In this document: one piece after another, positions 1 to 8,775 of the stretch
Layout: every line of letters starts with the position of its first letter
Position numbering within the stretch: the stretch's first letter is position 1
Assembly: GCF_025753795.1 (NCBI RefSeq)
Contig: NZ_JAOWPS010000002.1
Span: forward strand, 814,501 to 878,500
Source: Mesorhizobium sp. YC-39
GTDB lineage: Bacteria; Pseudomonadota; Alphaproteobacteria; Rhizobiales; Rhizobiaceae
Reading direction: 5' to 3'
DNA: 64,000 nt
The notes under the pieces: model-generated
Database searches by the model: none
What the model saw: the letters and a program-made list of their open reading frames with translations, nothing else
Told to the model about the DNA's origin: nothing
Program-made: the position numbers and the translations under genes

Positions 1-179
1 TCATAGTCCTTCTGCGATTCGTTGAAGTTCTTGCACAAGGTCTGGACGACGCGCTCGAGGTCGCCCGAAAGACCGAACCAGAAATCGAACTTGGCCGGCG
101 CGGCGATCGCGGGCAGCGCCAATGAAACGCTGATTGTGCCGGCGGCAAGAGCCGCCAGGCCGTGTTTGATCATCGACAT
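1..179 (-). CDS. ugpB: sn-glycerol-3-phosphate ABC transporter substrate-binding protein (5' end only)
   Basis: Only the first 59 codons are in the window; the gene runs off the left edge. The product starts with a signal peptide (a hydrophobic Ala/Leu-rich core ending in an Ala-Ile-Ala-Ala cleavage region) followed by a mature N-terminus with FWFGLSGDLE and FNESQKDY. These resemble the start of UgpB-type periplasmic binding proteins, which deliver glycerol-3-phosphate or related ligands to the UgpAEC importer. ATG at 179 is preferred because an AGGGA sequence lies about 9 nt upstream; an in-frame ATG at 173 is possible. With so little sequence, another carbohydrate-binding protein of the same fold cannot be excluded. 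Confidence 0.6.
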   Translation of the reverse strand, partial: MSMIKHGLAALAAGTISVSLALPAIAAPAKFDFWFGLSGDLERVVQTLCKNFNESQKDY

Positions 180-188
180 GAACTCATT

Positions 189-224
189 CCCTGTTGAGTG
201 GCTTGGCCCTGTTGAGTGGCTTGG
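189..224. repeat. 18-bp perfect tandem duplication in the ugpB leader
   Basis: The 18-mer beginning CCCTGTTGAGTGG occurs at 189-206 and is repeated exactly at 207-224. It lies between the ugpB start and its presumed promoter, in the 5' untranslated region. Exact identity suggests a recent slippage event. Confidence 0.85.
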
Positions 225-259
225 TGCAGGATCGTTGCGCAGGTCCCTGACCGTCTCTT

Positions 260-277
260 AGAGAAAGTATGTGACAG
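260..277 (-). promoter_or_regulatory. possible Pho box upstream of ugpB
   Basis: Read on the minus strand, this is CTGTCAC, a 4-nt spacer, then TTTCTCT. The first heptamer matches the PhoB half-site CTGTCAT/C and the 7-4-7 spacing fits, but the second half is weak. PhoB control of ugp genes is established in other bacteria; here it is an inference. The rest of 180-555 holds no convincing gene. Confidence 0.3.
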
Positions 278-555
278 TTCTGTTGTGCCTTTTTCGCACC
301 TGTGGACAGGCGATTTCCCTACCCGCGATGCGTATTGAGCCGACCTGGAAGGGATGAAACCGGAGCTGACGCGTGTTCCGCTTGCCCAGCGCCGCGAAGC
401 GGGCGATCCGGCATCGGTCGGACGGATCGACCGGTTCTTCACGCGTGGGCTTATCGCCACCAAACCCGCGGTCCTTCCGGCCCGACGGACGCCCGAGCTC
501 CGATCACGAGGCGCTTGTGGTGACCGTTCGCGTTGCGTGACGCGAGCGTCTTGGC

Positions 556-1236
556 TTAGTTTGTCAGTGCCGTCTCGACCAGCCGTTTGGCGTCCGGGCT
601 CGACCATTCGGCCGGGCCGTTCATATGGGCGATCAGGCAGCCTTCGCCATCAATCAGCATGGTGACGGGAAGGCCAAGTGCCAGACCGCGTGTCTTGACG
701 TCGTTGAACAGCGCCATTGTCGCATCGCGGTAGAATCCGAGGCCTTCGACGCCGATGTCACTGAGGAACTTCTTCGGCTTGGCATCGTCGCCGGCATCGA
801 CATTGACAGCCACGACCTGGAAGGCGTCGCTGCCTTTGTCCTTTTGCAGCGCATCGAGCGCCGGCATTTCGGCGCGGCAGGGCGCGCACCATGTCGCCCA
901 CAGATTGAGCAGCACCGTCTTTCCGGCGTGGTCGGCGAGCGTCATCGGCTTGCCGTCGGGGCCATTGAAGGCGAGGCTTTTCAGCGATTGCGGCGGGTCA
1001 GCCGGCAAAAGAGCCGCGACCTGGCCGGTGGCGGCGGCGGCAACCTTCTTGGCGCGGTCGGCCTTGGCGGCGCAGGCGATATCGTCCTTGCTGCCGCCAG
1101 CGGCCACCTCAGCGGGTGCGTTGTTGCCAGAACCGCTCTCGCTGACATATACCGCGACCGCGCCCGCCAGCACGCCCGCCACCAAGGCGGCGAGGATGAG
1201 GCGCGGGGCCGGGAAGAATTTATTGCCGTCTGCCAT
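556..1236 (-). CDS. tlpA: TlpA-type membrane-anchored thiol:disulfide interchange protein
   Basis: A 226-aa thioredoxin-like protein held in the inner membrane by one N-terminal segment (about residues 13-31), with the redox domain in the periplasm. The active site WCAPC is at 116-120 and the cis-proline at about 190 (GLPVT). TlpA proteins keep periplasmic cysteines reduced, for example on cytochrome oxidase assembly factors. An extra cysteine near residue 55 and one near 204 are outside the core motif. The gene diverges from argH across only 34 bp, an arrangement conserved in rhizobia, so the two promoters must overlap. Confidence 0.85.
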   Translation of the reverse strand: MADGNKFFPAPRLILAALVAGVLAGAVAVYVSESGSGNNAPAEVAAGGSKDDIACAAKADRAKKVAAAATGQVAALLPADPPQSLKSLAFNGPDGKPMTLADHAGKTVLLNLWATWCAPCRAEMPALDALQKDKGSDAFQVVAVNVDAGDDAKPKKFLSDIGVEGLGFYRDATMALFNDVKTRGLALGLPVTMLIDGEGCLIAHMNGPAEWSSPDAKRLVETALTN

Positions 1237-1270
1237 GTCTTAAAACTGCTCCGGAGCACGGGTTATAGCG

Positions 1271-2671
1271 ATGAGCGACAAGAAGGCCAGCAACCAGATG
1301 TGGGGCGGACGTTTTGCCTCGGGTCCGGCCGCGATCATGGAGGCGATCAACGCATCGATCTCGTTCGACCGCAAACTCTACGCACAGGACATCAGAGGTT
1401 CGATCGCCCACAGCGAGATGCTGGCGCAAACGGGCATTATTTCGGCGGCCGATCAAGAAAAAATCGCTCACGGACTGAACACGATCCTGACAGAGATCGA
1501 GGCCGGCAGCTTCGAGTTCTCGACCCGGCTGGAGGACATCCACATGAATGTCGAGGCCCGCCTTGCCGAACTGATCGGTCCGGCCGCCGGCCGCCTGCAC
1601 ACCGCCCGCTCGCGCAACGACCAGGTGGCGGTCGACCTGAGGCTCTGGGTCAAGGACGAATGTTTCCGCGTCGCCGAGGCGCTGAAGGGCTTGATCGCAG
1701 CGTTCCTGGAGCGGGCCGAAGAGCACGCGGCAACGGTCATGCCGGGCTTCACCCACATGCAGGCGGCGCAGCCAGTCACCTTCGGCCATCACTGCATGGC
1801 CTATGTCGAGATGTTCTCGCGCGATTTGTCGCGCGTTCGCGACGCCATCGAACGGATGGACGAAAGCCCGCTGGGGGCCGCCGCCCTTGCCGGCACCAGC
1901 TTTCCCATCGACCGGCACCGGACGGCCAAGGCGCTCGGCTTCCGCGAGCCGATGCGCAATTCTCTCGATGGCGTTTCGGACCGCGATTTCGCGCTGGAAT
2001 TCCTGGCAATCACGGCGATCTGCGCCACGCATCTGTCGCGGCTGGCCGAAGAGATCATCATCTGGTCGACGCCGCAATTCGGCTTCGTCAGGCTGTCGGA
2101 CTCATTTTCAACCGGCTCCTCGATCATGCCGCAGAAGAAGAATCCCGACGCCGCCGAATTGGTGCGCGGCAAGACCGGTCGCGTCACCGGCCATCTTGTC
2201 GGCCTGCTGACTGTCATGAAGGGCATGCCGCTGACCTATGGCAAGGACATGCAGGAAGACAAGGAATCCGTATTCGACGCCGCCGAAACGCTCGACCTGA
2301 TGCTGGCGGCGATGACCGGCATGGTGCGCGACATGACGGTGAACGCCGCTGCGATGAAAAAGGCGGCCGGCGCCGGCTATTCAACGGCCACCGATCTTGC
2401 CGACTGGCTGGTGCGCACGCTCGGCCTGCCCTTCCGCGAGGCGCATCACGTCACCGGCCGCGCCGTAGCACTAGCCGAGGAGAAGAAGGTCGGGCTCGAT
2501 AGGCTGTCGCTGGAGGATCTGCAGTCCATCCACGCCGGCATCACCGCCGACATCTTTTCGGTGCTTGCCGTGCAGAATTCGGTGAAGAGCCGTATCAGCT
2601 TCGGCGGCACCGCACCGTCGGAAGTGAGGAAGCAGATACGCTATTGGAAAAAGCGGCTCGCCAAGGCCTGA
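1271..2671 (+). CDS. argH: argininosuccinate lyase
   Basis: A 466-aa cytosolic enzyme that splits argininosuccinate into arginine and fumarate, the last step of arginine synthesis. The fumarase/aspartase superfamily signature [12 protein letters not shown] is at 282-293, with the TARSRNDQV substrate-binding segment at 111-119 and the TxxQxAQP-like region HMQAAQPVT near 162-170. Length matches the family. It is the first gene of a run with the small lipoprotein and lysA, a linkage widespread in alphaproteobacteria. Confidence 0.97.
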   Translation: MSDKKASNQMWGGRFASGPAAIMEAINASISFDRKLYAQDIRGSIAHSEMLAQTGIISAADQEKIAHGLNTILTEIEAGSFEFSTRLEDIHMNVEARLAELIGPAAGRLHTARSRNDQVAVDLRLWVKDECFRVAEALKGLIAAFLERAEEHAATVMPGFTHMQAAQPVTFGHHCMAYVEMFSRDLSRVRDAIERMDESPLGAAALAGTSFPIDRHRTAKALGFREPMRNSLDGVSDRDFALEFLAITAICATHLSRLAEEIIIWSTPQFGFVRLSDSFSTGSSIMPQKKNPDAAELVRGKTGRVTGHLVGLLTVMKGMPLTYGKDMQEDKESVFDAAETLDLMLAAMTGMVRDMTVNAAAMKKAAGAGYSTATDLADWLVRTLGLPFREAHHVTGRAVALAEEKKVGLDRLSLEDLQSIHAGITADIFSVLAVQNSVKSRISFGGTAPSEVRKQIRYWKKRLAKA

Positions 2672-2742
2672 GCCAGGGGGTGCAATGCGCCGAAAACTCG
2701 GCTAAAAGCGGCGGCGGATAATAGTTTCGGACGGATGGATCG

Positions 2743-2949
2743 ATGACCGGAAGCAGGATTTTGGTGACGCTCGCGCTGCTCGCGGCGATGGTTGCCGTCA
2801 CGGCCTGCGGCAGGAAAGCCGGTCTCGACACGCCCTATGAGGCGGCCGTGCAGGCCCGCAAGGACGCCGAGAAGGCCAAGCAGCCGCTCCCGCCGGAGCC
2901 GGAAAAACCGGTCGAGGACAAGAAATTCATCCTCGACCCGCTGCTCTAG
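2743..2949 (+). CDS. small lipoprotein, LptM/YifL-like
   Basis: A 68-aa protein with a hydrophobic signal sequence and a lipobox ending VTAC at residues 18-21, followed by GRKAGLDTP, a Pro/Lys/Glu-rich linker and the C-terminal FILDPLL. The CG(R/Q)KG-L--P start of the mature part is the hallmark of the LptM (YifL) family, in enterobacteria a partner of the LptDE LPS translocon. That role is known for E. coli and only inferred here. It lies between argH and lysA, as in many proteobacteria. Confidence 0.75.
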   Translation: MTGSRILVTLALLAAMVAVTACGRKAGLDTPYEAAVQARKDAEKAKQPLPPEPEKPVEDKKFILDPLL

Positions 2950-3001
2950 AGCCGATGAGATCAGCCGATCTCATCGTGCTCCAACTTCCGGAACCATTCT
3001 C

Positions 3002-4270
3002 GTGAACCATTTCGACTACCGCGACGGCGTGCTGCATGCCGAGGACGTGGCCATTTCAGACATCGCGGCCAGCGTCGGCACGCCTTTCTACTGTTATTCG
3101 ACGGCGACGCTGACCAGGCATTTTCGCGTCTTCACTGACGCTTTTGCCGGGCTCGACGCGCTGGTCTGCTACGCCATGAAGGCGAATTCCAACCAGGCGG
3201 TGCTGCGGACGCTGGCCAGGCTTGGCGCCGGCGCCGATGTGGTCTCGGAAGGCGAATTGCGCCGGGCGCTCGCCGCCGGCATCCCGGCCAACAAGATCCT
3301 GTTTTCGGGCGTCGGCAAGACCGCTCGCGAAATGGACTTCGCGCTCTCGGCCGGCATCCTTTGCTTCAACGTCGAATCCGAACCGGAGCTGGAACTTCTG
3401 TCGGCCCGGGCCAACGCACTCGGCAAGGTCGCGCCGGTGTCGCTACGCATCAACCCCGATGTCGATGCCAGGACCCACAAGAAGATCTCCACCGGCAAGG
3501 CCGAGAACAAGTTCGGCATTCCCTGGCAGAAGGCGCGAAAGGTCTATGCCCGCGCGGCCGAACTGCCGGGCATCAAGGTCACCGGCATCGACACCCATAT
3601 CGGCAGCCAGATCACCGAGTTGCAGCCCTTCGACGACGCCTTTGCCCTGCTGGTGGATCTGGTCGGCACGCTGCACGCCGACGGCCACGCCATCGAACAC
3701 ATCGATCTCGGCGGCGGCCTCGGCATTCCCTACCGCGTCGACAACACCCCGCCGCCCTTGCCGGACGCCTATGCCGAGATCGTCAGGAAGCACGTCACCA
3801 AGCTCGGGCTGAAGGTGATGTTCGAGCCCGGCCGGCTGATATCAGGCAATGCCGGCATCCTGGTCTCGCAAGTCATCTTCGTGAAGGAAGGCGACGCCAA
3901 GAACTTCCTCGTCGTCGATGCCGCCATGAACGACCTGATCCGGCCGACGCTTTACGACGCTTTCCACGACATAAGGCCGGTGGTGCAGCAACCGGCGACG
4001 GCGCCGCGCATGACGGTGGATGTGGTCGGCCCGGTCTGTGAGACCGGCGACTATATCGGCCTCGACCGCGACCTGCCCCGGCTGAAGGCCGGCGACCTGA
4101 TCGCGATTTCCACCGCCGGCGCCTATGGCGCGGTTCAGGCCGGCACTTACAACACCCGGCTTCTGGTGCCGGAAGTACTGGTCGACGGTGACCGTTTCCA
4201 TGTCGTGCGCCCACGCCAGACCTATGACGAGCTGATCGGACTGGATTCAGTGCCTGATTGGTTGAAGTAG
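3002..4270 (+). CDS. lysA: diaminopimelate decarboxylase
   Basis: A 422-aa PLP enzyme that decarboxylates meso-diaminopimelate to lysine. The PLP lysine is K60 in CYAMKANSN, the glycine-rich phosphate site HIDLGGGLG is near 230, and the active-site motif VCETGD near 346 supplies the cysteine at the dimer interface. I chose GTG at 3002 because it gives the usual N-terminus MNHFDYRDG; the reading frame is open further upstream, but those residues overlap the lipoprotein gene and do not resemble the family. Confidence 0.96.
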   Translation: MNHFDYRDGVLHAEDVAISDIAASVGTPFYCYSTATLTRHFRVFTDAFAGLDALVCYAMKANSNQAVLRTLARLGAGADVVSEGELRRALAAGIPANKILFSGVGKTAREMDFALSAGILCFNVESEPELELLSARANALGKVAPVSLRINPDVDARTHKKISTGKAENKFGIPWQKARKVYARAAELPGIKVTGIDTHIGSQITELQPFDDAFALLVDLVGTLHADGHAIEHIDLGGGLGIPYRVDNTPPPLPDAYAEIVRKHVTKLGLKVMFEPGRLISGNAGILVSQVIFVKEGDAKNFLVVDAAMNDLIRPTLYDAFHDIRPVVQQPATAPRMTVDVVGPVCETGDYIGLDRDLPRLKAGDLIAISTAGAYGAVQAGTYNTRLLVPEVLVDGDRFHVVRPRQTYDELIGLDSVPDWLK

Positions 4271-4292
4271 AGCCGCCGGCATCCCGGAAGCG

Positions 4293-4595
4293 CTACATCC
4301 TCCGCAGAACCAGCGCCCTGGTCTCGGCGATCCTGCCCTCGTCGCGGCGATAAAACGTCCACTGCTTGATGCGTTTGCTGCGCAGAAGCCCTGCTTGGGT
4401 GAGCACGCGCATATGCTCGCTGAGTGTCGCCTGGGTTATGCCGAGCTTTTCCGCGATCAGCAGCGCGCAGACACCGTCCTCGACCAGATCGCCATCCGCT
4501 TGGCGTGGAAAATGGGCGCGCGGGTCTTTCAGCCAGTCGAGGATTTGCAGCCTGCGCTCATTGGCAATCGCTTTGAAAACGTCAACCTCTTGCAT
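4293..4595 (-). CDS. ArsR/SmtB-family winged-helix regulator
   Basis: A 100-aa DNA-binding protein with the ArsR-type start (FKAIANERRLQILDWL) and recognition helix segment GITQATLSEHMRVL, followed by a wing (WTFYRRDE). It has cysteine C44 (GVCALL) but no clear metal-binding cysteine cluster, so metal sensing is not indicated. It is divergent from the threonine dehydratase gene and is the natural candidate to control both promoters in the 56-bp gap. Confidence 0.85.
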   Translation of the reverse strand: MQEVDVFKAIANERRLQILDWLKDPRAHFPRQADGDLVEDGVCALLIAEKLGITQATLSEHMRVLTQAGLLRSKRIKQWTFYRRDEGRIAETRALVLRRM

Positions 4596-4623
4596 TTAGT
4601 CATTTTGCTAAGTTACTAAGTAA
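4596..4623. promoter_or_regulatory. candidate ArsR-family operator
   Basis: The AT-rich gap between the divergent genes contains TTAGT (4596-4600), CTAAG (4608-4612) and ACTAAGTAA (4615-4623). Together they give overlapping inverted (TTAGT/ACTAA) and direct (CTAAGT-TACTAAG) repeats. Position directly upstream of both starts suggests the autoregulatory site; no binding data are implied. Confidence 0.4.
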
Positions 4624-4651
4624 TGTCAATCCTAGGAAACGAGAGCGAGCC

Positions 4652-5587
4652 ATGCCAAATACGATCACGCGCGAACGCATCGCCGCCGTGGAGCCGCGCA
4701 TCCGACCCTTCGTGCGCCACACGCCGGTGCTGCGCGTCGACATGGCCGATTTCGACCGTCCGGCTCTCGGCGTCGACCTGAAGCTTGAATGCCTGCAGCA
4801 CTCCGGCTCGTTCAAAGCGCGCGGCGCCTTCACCAATCTTCTCGAACGACCGGTTCCCAAGGCGGGCGTCGTCGCCGCATCGGGCGGCAACCATGGTGCC
4901 GCGGTCGCCTATGCCGCCATGCGGCTCGGCCACAAGGCGACCATCTTCGTTCCTGAAGTGAGCCCGCCGGCCAAGTTGGAGCGGATCCGCGGCTACGGCG
5001 CCGAGCTAATTGTCGGCGGCGCCCGCTATGCTGAAGCATTGGCCGCCAGCGAAAGCTTCGCCGAAAAGACTGGCGCGCTGCAGATCCACGCCTTCAACCA
5101 GGAGGAAACGCTGGTCGGGCAAGGCACGCTCGGTCTCGAGATCGGGAGAGACCTGCCCGAGCTCGACACGCTTCTGGTCGCCGTCGGCGGCGGCGGACTG
5201 ATCGGCGGCATCGCTGCCTGGTTTGCCGGCCGCATCAGGATCATCGCCGTCGAGCCGGAGGGCGCGCCGACGCTTTACCGTGCCTTCGAGGCCGGGCGGC
5301 CCGTCGATGCGCCGGCGGAAGGCATCGCCGCCGATTCGCTGGCGCCCAAGCGCGTCGGCGAAATGATGTTCCCGATCGCCGAGGCCTTCGTCGAACGCTC
5401 CATACTGGTCAGCGACGACGACATCATCGCCGCGCAGGCCGCGCTTTGGGACCGGGTGCGAATCATCTCCGAACCGGGCGGTGCCGCGGCCTTCGCGGCG
5501 CTCCTGTCGGGCCGCTACGTAGCGTCTGCGGGCGAGCGCATTGCCGTTCTGGTCTGCGGCGCGAACACGAATCCGGCGAAATTCTGA
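4652..5587 (+). CDS. threonine/serine dehydratase (PLP fold type II)
   Basis: A 311-aa enzyme of the threonine dehydratase/serine racemase family, which deaminates L-threonine or L-serine to a 2-oxo acid. The PLP lysine is K55 in SGSFKARGA, the asparagine loop SGGNHG is at about 78-83, and the phosphate-binding GGGGLIGG is at about 177-184. It lacks the C-terminal ACT domain of biosynthetic IlvA, so it is probably catabolic. An adjacent divergent ArsR gene may regulate it. Confidence 0.85.
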   Translation: MPNTITRERIAAVEPRIRPFVRHTPVLRVDMADFDRPALGVDLKLECLQHSGSFKARGAFTNLLERPVPKAGVVAASGGNHGAAVAYAAMRLGHKATIFVPEVSPPAKLERIRGYGAELIVGGARYAEALAASESFAEKTGALQIHAFNQEETLVGQGTLGLEIGRDLPELDTLLVAVGGGGLIGGIAAWFAGRIRIIAVEPEGAPTLYRAFEAGRPVDAPAEGIAADSLAPKRVGEMMFPIAEAFVERSILVSDDDIIAAQAALWDRVRIISEPGGAAAFAALLSGRYVASAGERIAVLVCGANTNPAKF

Positions 5588-5619
5588 CAATAACGGCTGC
5601 AATCCCCTTCACGTTTTAG

Positions 5620-5644
5620 GGAACCGCCTCGCCTTCGCCGTGTT
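5620..5644 (+). promoter_or_regulatory. weak EcfG-like promoter candidate
   Basis: GGAAC at 5620-5624 is followed after 16 nt by TGTT at 5641-5644, close to the alphaproteobacterial general-stress sigma consensus GGAAC-N16/17-CGTT. It would give an 80-nt leader for the TIGR02302 gene. The -10 part is imperfect, so this is tentative. Confidence 0.25.
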
Positions 5645-5726
5645 TGCTGGTATTCTTTAGAGCGACGTGCATCCGCTTGGATAGCGTTGTGAGGTTCGGG
5701 CCATCCCGCCCGATCAGGAAGGGCCG

Positions 5727-8345
5727 ATGACGCAACGACCCACCTTGAGCAGCGATCGCAGCCTGGCCGGGCGCCTTGCCTTGAGCCGGCTGGCGACGCG
5801 GGTTTCCATGACGGTCGAGCGCGGCTGGCCGCTGCTGCTGCCGCTGATCATCGTTGCCAGCCTGTTCCTCAGCGTCTCGTGGCTCGGCCTATTCCCCCTT
5901 CTGCCGGACATGGCGCGCATCGGCCTTGTCGCGGCGTTCGGCATTGCAGCCCTTGCCGCGCTCTATCCCTTGCGTTTCTTCCGGATGCCGTCGAGCGCCG
6001 AGGTCGACAGGCGCATAGAGGCGGCCAACGAACTGCTCCACAGTCCGGTGCTGGTACAGACTGACCGGCCGAGCGGCAAGGAAAGCGGCTTTTCGCGGGC
6101 ATTGTGGCGCGAGCATCAGAAGCGCATGGCCGAAAAGCTCGACCACCTCGGCGCCGACCTGCCACGCACACGCGTGCCTGAGCGCGACCCCTGGGGACTG
6201 CGCGCCGTGGCGGCGCTTCTGCTCGTCACCGCCTTTGCCTTTTCCTTCGGGCCGTCCGGCGGCCGCATGATGGACGGATTCAGCGCCAATGCGGCGCGTG
6301 ACGCAGTGCCGCCGCGCATCGACGCCTGGGTGACGCCGCCTGCCTATACCGGCAAGCCGCCGATCTTCCTTACCGCCCCTGTCGCCACTGCCGCCAACGC
6401 CAATCAGGCGGCGCCCGCCTTCACCGTGCCGGAAGGCAGTGACGTCTCGCTGCGCGTCACCGGCGGTTCGGGTGAGGAAACGCTGAGTTACGCGGACGCC
6501 CGCGGCAATGCCCGCGCCATCGACCCGCAGGCCGCGACAGCCAAGCCGCCGGCAAACCCGGCGCCTCCTTCCGCGGTGCGCCAGTTCACCGGCAAGCTGA
6601 CGGCCAATGGCACGCTGACGCTGAAATCGGCTGACGACGAACTTGGCCGCTGGGCCTTCGCGGTGATCCCCGACAAGCCGCCGCAGATCCGCTTCGTCGG
6701 CGAGCCCAAGCGCGCCGCCAATGGCGCCTTCGAACTCAACTATCAGATCGACGACGACTATGGCGCGGCCACGGCCATCGCTAAGTTCGCCTTGGCCGAC
6801 CCGCAGGCGCCGAATGCACGCCCGCTTTATGGCTCGCCGGAAATGCCGCTGGCATTGCCGCGCCGCGGCGGCAAGGCCAATGCCGCCAAGACCACGAAGG
6901 ACCTGACCGAACATGTCTGGGCCGGCGGCAAAGTCAGGCTGACGCTTGTCGCCACCGATGATGCCGGACATACGGCAACCACCGAAATCAAGACGCTGGT
7001 GATGCCGGAGCGGCCTTTCCTGAATCCGCTGGCGCGTGCCGTGATCGAGCAGCGCCGTATGCTGGCGCTCGACGCCAATACCAAGAGCCGCGTGCTCGAC
7101 CTGATGGACGCGATCACGCTCCGGCCCGAAGACACGTTCGACAACATGGCTCACTACCTCGCCATCATGAGCGCCCGCAGCCGCTTGAAGATGGCCGACA
7201 GCGACGACCAGTTGCGCGACGAGGTGTCCTATCTCTGGGAGATCGCGCTCGGCATTGAGGAGGGCAATCTGTCGGCGGCCGAGAGGCGGCTGCGCCAGGC
7301 GCAGCAGGCGCTGCAGGACGCCATCAAGAACGGCGCCAGCGATGCGGAAATCGACAAGGCGATGAAGGAACTGCGCGAGGCGATGAACCAGTTCCTGCAG
7401 GAATTCGCGGCGCGCGCGCAGCAGAACCCGAATGCCCCGCAGATGCAGCAGAATGGCCAGGAACTGCGCCAGAGCGACATCGAACGCATGATGGACCAGA
7501 TCGAGAATCTGGCGAAATCAGGCGATCGCGACAAAGCGCAGCAGCTACTGTCGCAACTGCAGGACATGATGAACAACCTGCAGGCCGGACGCCAGCAACA
7601 GGGTGGTGGCGAGCAGGACAGCGAGATGCGCCAGCAAATGGACAAGCTCGGCGAGATCATGCGGCGCCAGCAGGAGATGATGAACGACACGTTCCGCATG
7701 GACCAGATGCAGCGCGGCCAGCGCCAGCGCGGGGAGAACCGCGACGAGCAGCTCGGCGAGAATGGCGAGCAGGGTCCGATGGGCGAAGAGGGCAAGCCCG
7801 GCCCGGGCGACGACCGCGATCCGCTTGGCCGGCAGAAGCCGATGACGCCGCAGGAATTCGCCGATGCGCTGAAGCAGTTGCAGGAAGGCCAGGGCAAGCT
7901 GCAAAGCGACCTCGAGCAACTGAAGAAAGGCCTCGAGGGTATGGGTCTCGAGCCCAATGAGGGATTTGGCGAGGCCGGCAAATCCATGGGCAATGCCGAA
8001 CAGTCGCTTGGCGAAGGCGACGGCGATCAGGCTGTCGGCCATCAGGGCCGGGCGCTGGAGGCGTTGCGCAAGGGCGCCAAGGACATGATGAAGCAATTGC
8101 AGGCCATGCAGGGCGACCAGGGCGGCGACGGAGAAGGCGGCCGCCAACAGAACGCCGACCGCGACCCGCTCGGCCGGCCGCGCGCCACCCAAGGCCCCGA
8201 TTTCGGCGAATCGGTGAAGGTGCCGGACGAGATCGATGTCCAGCGCGCCCGCCAGATCCTCGAAGCGATCCGCAAGCGGCTTGGCAATGCGCTCAGCCCC
8301 GACATCGAGCGCAGCTATCTTGAGCGGCTGCTGGAGCTGAAATAA
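5727..8345 (+). CDS. TIGR02302 family membrane protein (DUF4175)
   Basis: An 872-aa protein of unknown function found in alphaproteobacteria. Hydrophobic segments lie near residues 35-55, 61-80 and 155-175. A middle region with Pro/Ala-rich beta-type sequence follows, then a long alpha-helical part (about 500-800) extremely rich in Gln, Met, Gly and Asp/Arg repeats. The C-terminal segment ends with an acidic/basic helix (RSYLERLLELK). The low-complexity region contains repeated RDPLGR motifs. The name describes the family only; an envelope role is likely from topology but unproven. Confidence 0.85.
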   Translation: MTQRPTLSSDRSLAGRLALSRLATRVSMTVERGWPLLLPLIIVASLFLSVSWLGLFPLLPDMARIGLVAAFGIAALAALYPLRFFRMPSSAEVDRRIEAANELLHSPVLVQTDRPSGKESGFSRALWREHQKRMAEKLDHLGADLPRTRVPERDPWGLRAVAALLLVTAFAFSFGPSGGRMMDGFSANAARDAVPPRIDAWVTPPAYTGKPPIFLTAPVATAANANQAAPAFTVPEGSDVSLRVTGGSGEETLSYADARGNARAIDPQAATAKPPANPAPPSAVRQFTGKLTANGTLTLKSADDELGRWAFAVIPDKPPQIRFVGEPKRAANGAFELNYQIDDDYGAATAIAKFALADPQAPNARPLYGSPEMPLALPRRGGKANAAKTTKDLTEHVWAGGKVRLTLVATDDAGHTATTEIKTLVMPERPFLNPLARAVIEQRRMLALDANTKSRVLDLMDAITLRPEDTFDNMAHYLAIMSARSRLKMADSDDQLRDEVSYLWEIALGIEEGNLSAAERRLRQAQQALQDAIKNGASDAEIDKAMKELREAMNQFLQEFAARAQQNPNAPQMQQNGQELRQSDIERMMDQIENLAKSGDRDKAQQLLSQLQDMMNNLQAGRQQQGGGEQDSEMRQQMDKLGEIMRRQQEMMNDTFRMDQMQRGQRQRGENRDEQLGENGEQGPMGEEGKPGPGDDRDPLGRQKPMTPQEFADALKQLQEGQGKLQSDLEQLKKGLEGMGLEPNEGFGEAGKSMGNAEQSLGEGDGDQAVGHQGRALEALRKGAKDMMKQLQAMQGDQGGDGEGGRQQNADRDPLGRPRATQGPDFGESVKVPDEIDVQRARQILEAIRKRLGNALSPDIERSYLERLLELK

Positions 8346-8386
8346 ACCTCTGCTATTGCCTCAAACATCGAACCATTGAGATCACC

Positions 8387-8755
8387 ATGGTGAAACTCGG
8401 CGCCGTCACCCCGATCCTGCGCATGTTCGACATCGCCAAGGCCCATGAGTTCTATGTCGGCTTCCTTGGTTTCGAAGTGCAGTTCGAGCACCGCTTCGAC
8501 GACAACGCTCCCCTCTATATGGGAATTTCGCGCGACGGCTGCGTGCTGCATCTGAGCGAACATCACGGCGACGGCGCGCCAGGCGCCAACGTGCGGATCG
8601 AGGTGGCCGACATTGCGGGGTTGCACCGCGAATTGACGACCAGGAATTACCGCTTCGCCAGGCCGGGGCTTGAAGAGACGCCGTGGAAGACGAGAGAAAT
8701 CACCGTCGGCGATCCATTCGGCAACCGGCTGACTTTCTACGAGGACATTCGGTAG
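8387..8755 (+). CDS. glyoxalase/bleomycin-resistance superfamily protein
   Basis: A 122-aa single vicinal-oxygen-chelate domain protein (one beta-alpha-beta-beta-beta pair of modules). Features include a PILRMFDIAKAHEFYVGFLGFEV start and a C-terminal DPFGNRLTFYE typical of VOC proteins. Likely metal ligands are a His in LHLSEHHGD and a Glu near the C-terminal FYE, but the substrate cannot be told. It may be an antibiotic-binding protein or a small dioxygenase/lyase. It lies 42 bp after the TIGR02302 gene and may share its transcript. Confidence 0.8.
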   Translation: MVKLGAVTPILRMFDIAKAHEFYVGFLGFEVQFEHRFDDNAPLYMGISRDGCVLHLSEHHGDGAPGANVRIEVADIAGLHRELTTRNYRFARPGLEETPWKTREITVGDPFGNRLTFYEDIR

Positions 8756-8775
8756 CAACTTGCTCCACCTTTGCC

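Noticed and set aside
302-523. Open frames in the 180-555 gap as a gene
   Set aside because: They are Arg/Pro-rich, overlap each other in several frames, and have no ribosome site; GC-rich background explains them.
625-2502. Long plus-strand 625-aa open frame overlapping tlpA and argH
   Set aside because: It is an antisense/out-of-frame shadow, Arg/His-rich with no domain, while tlpA and argH are clear.
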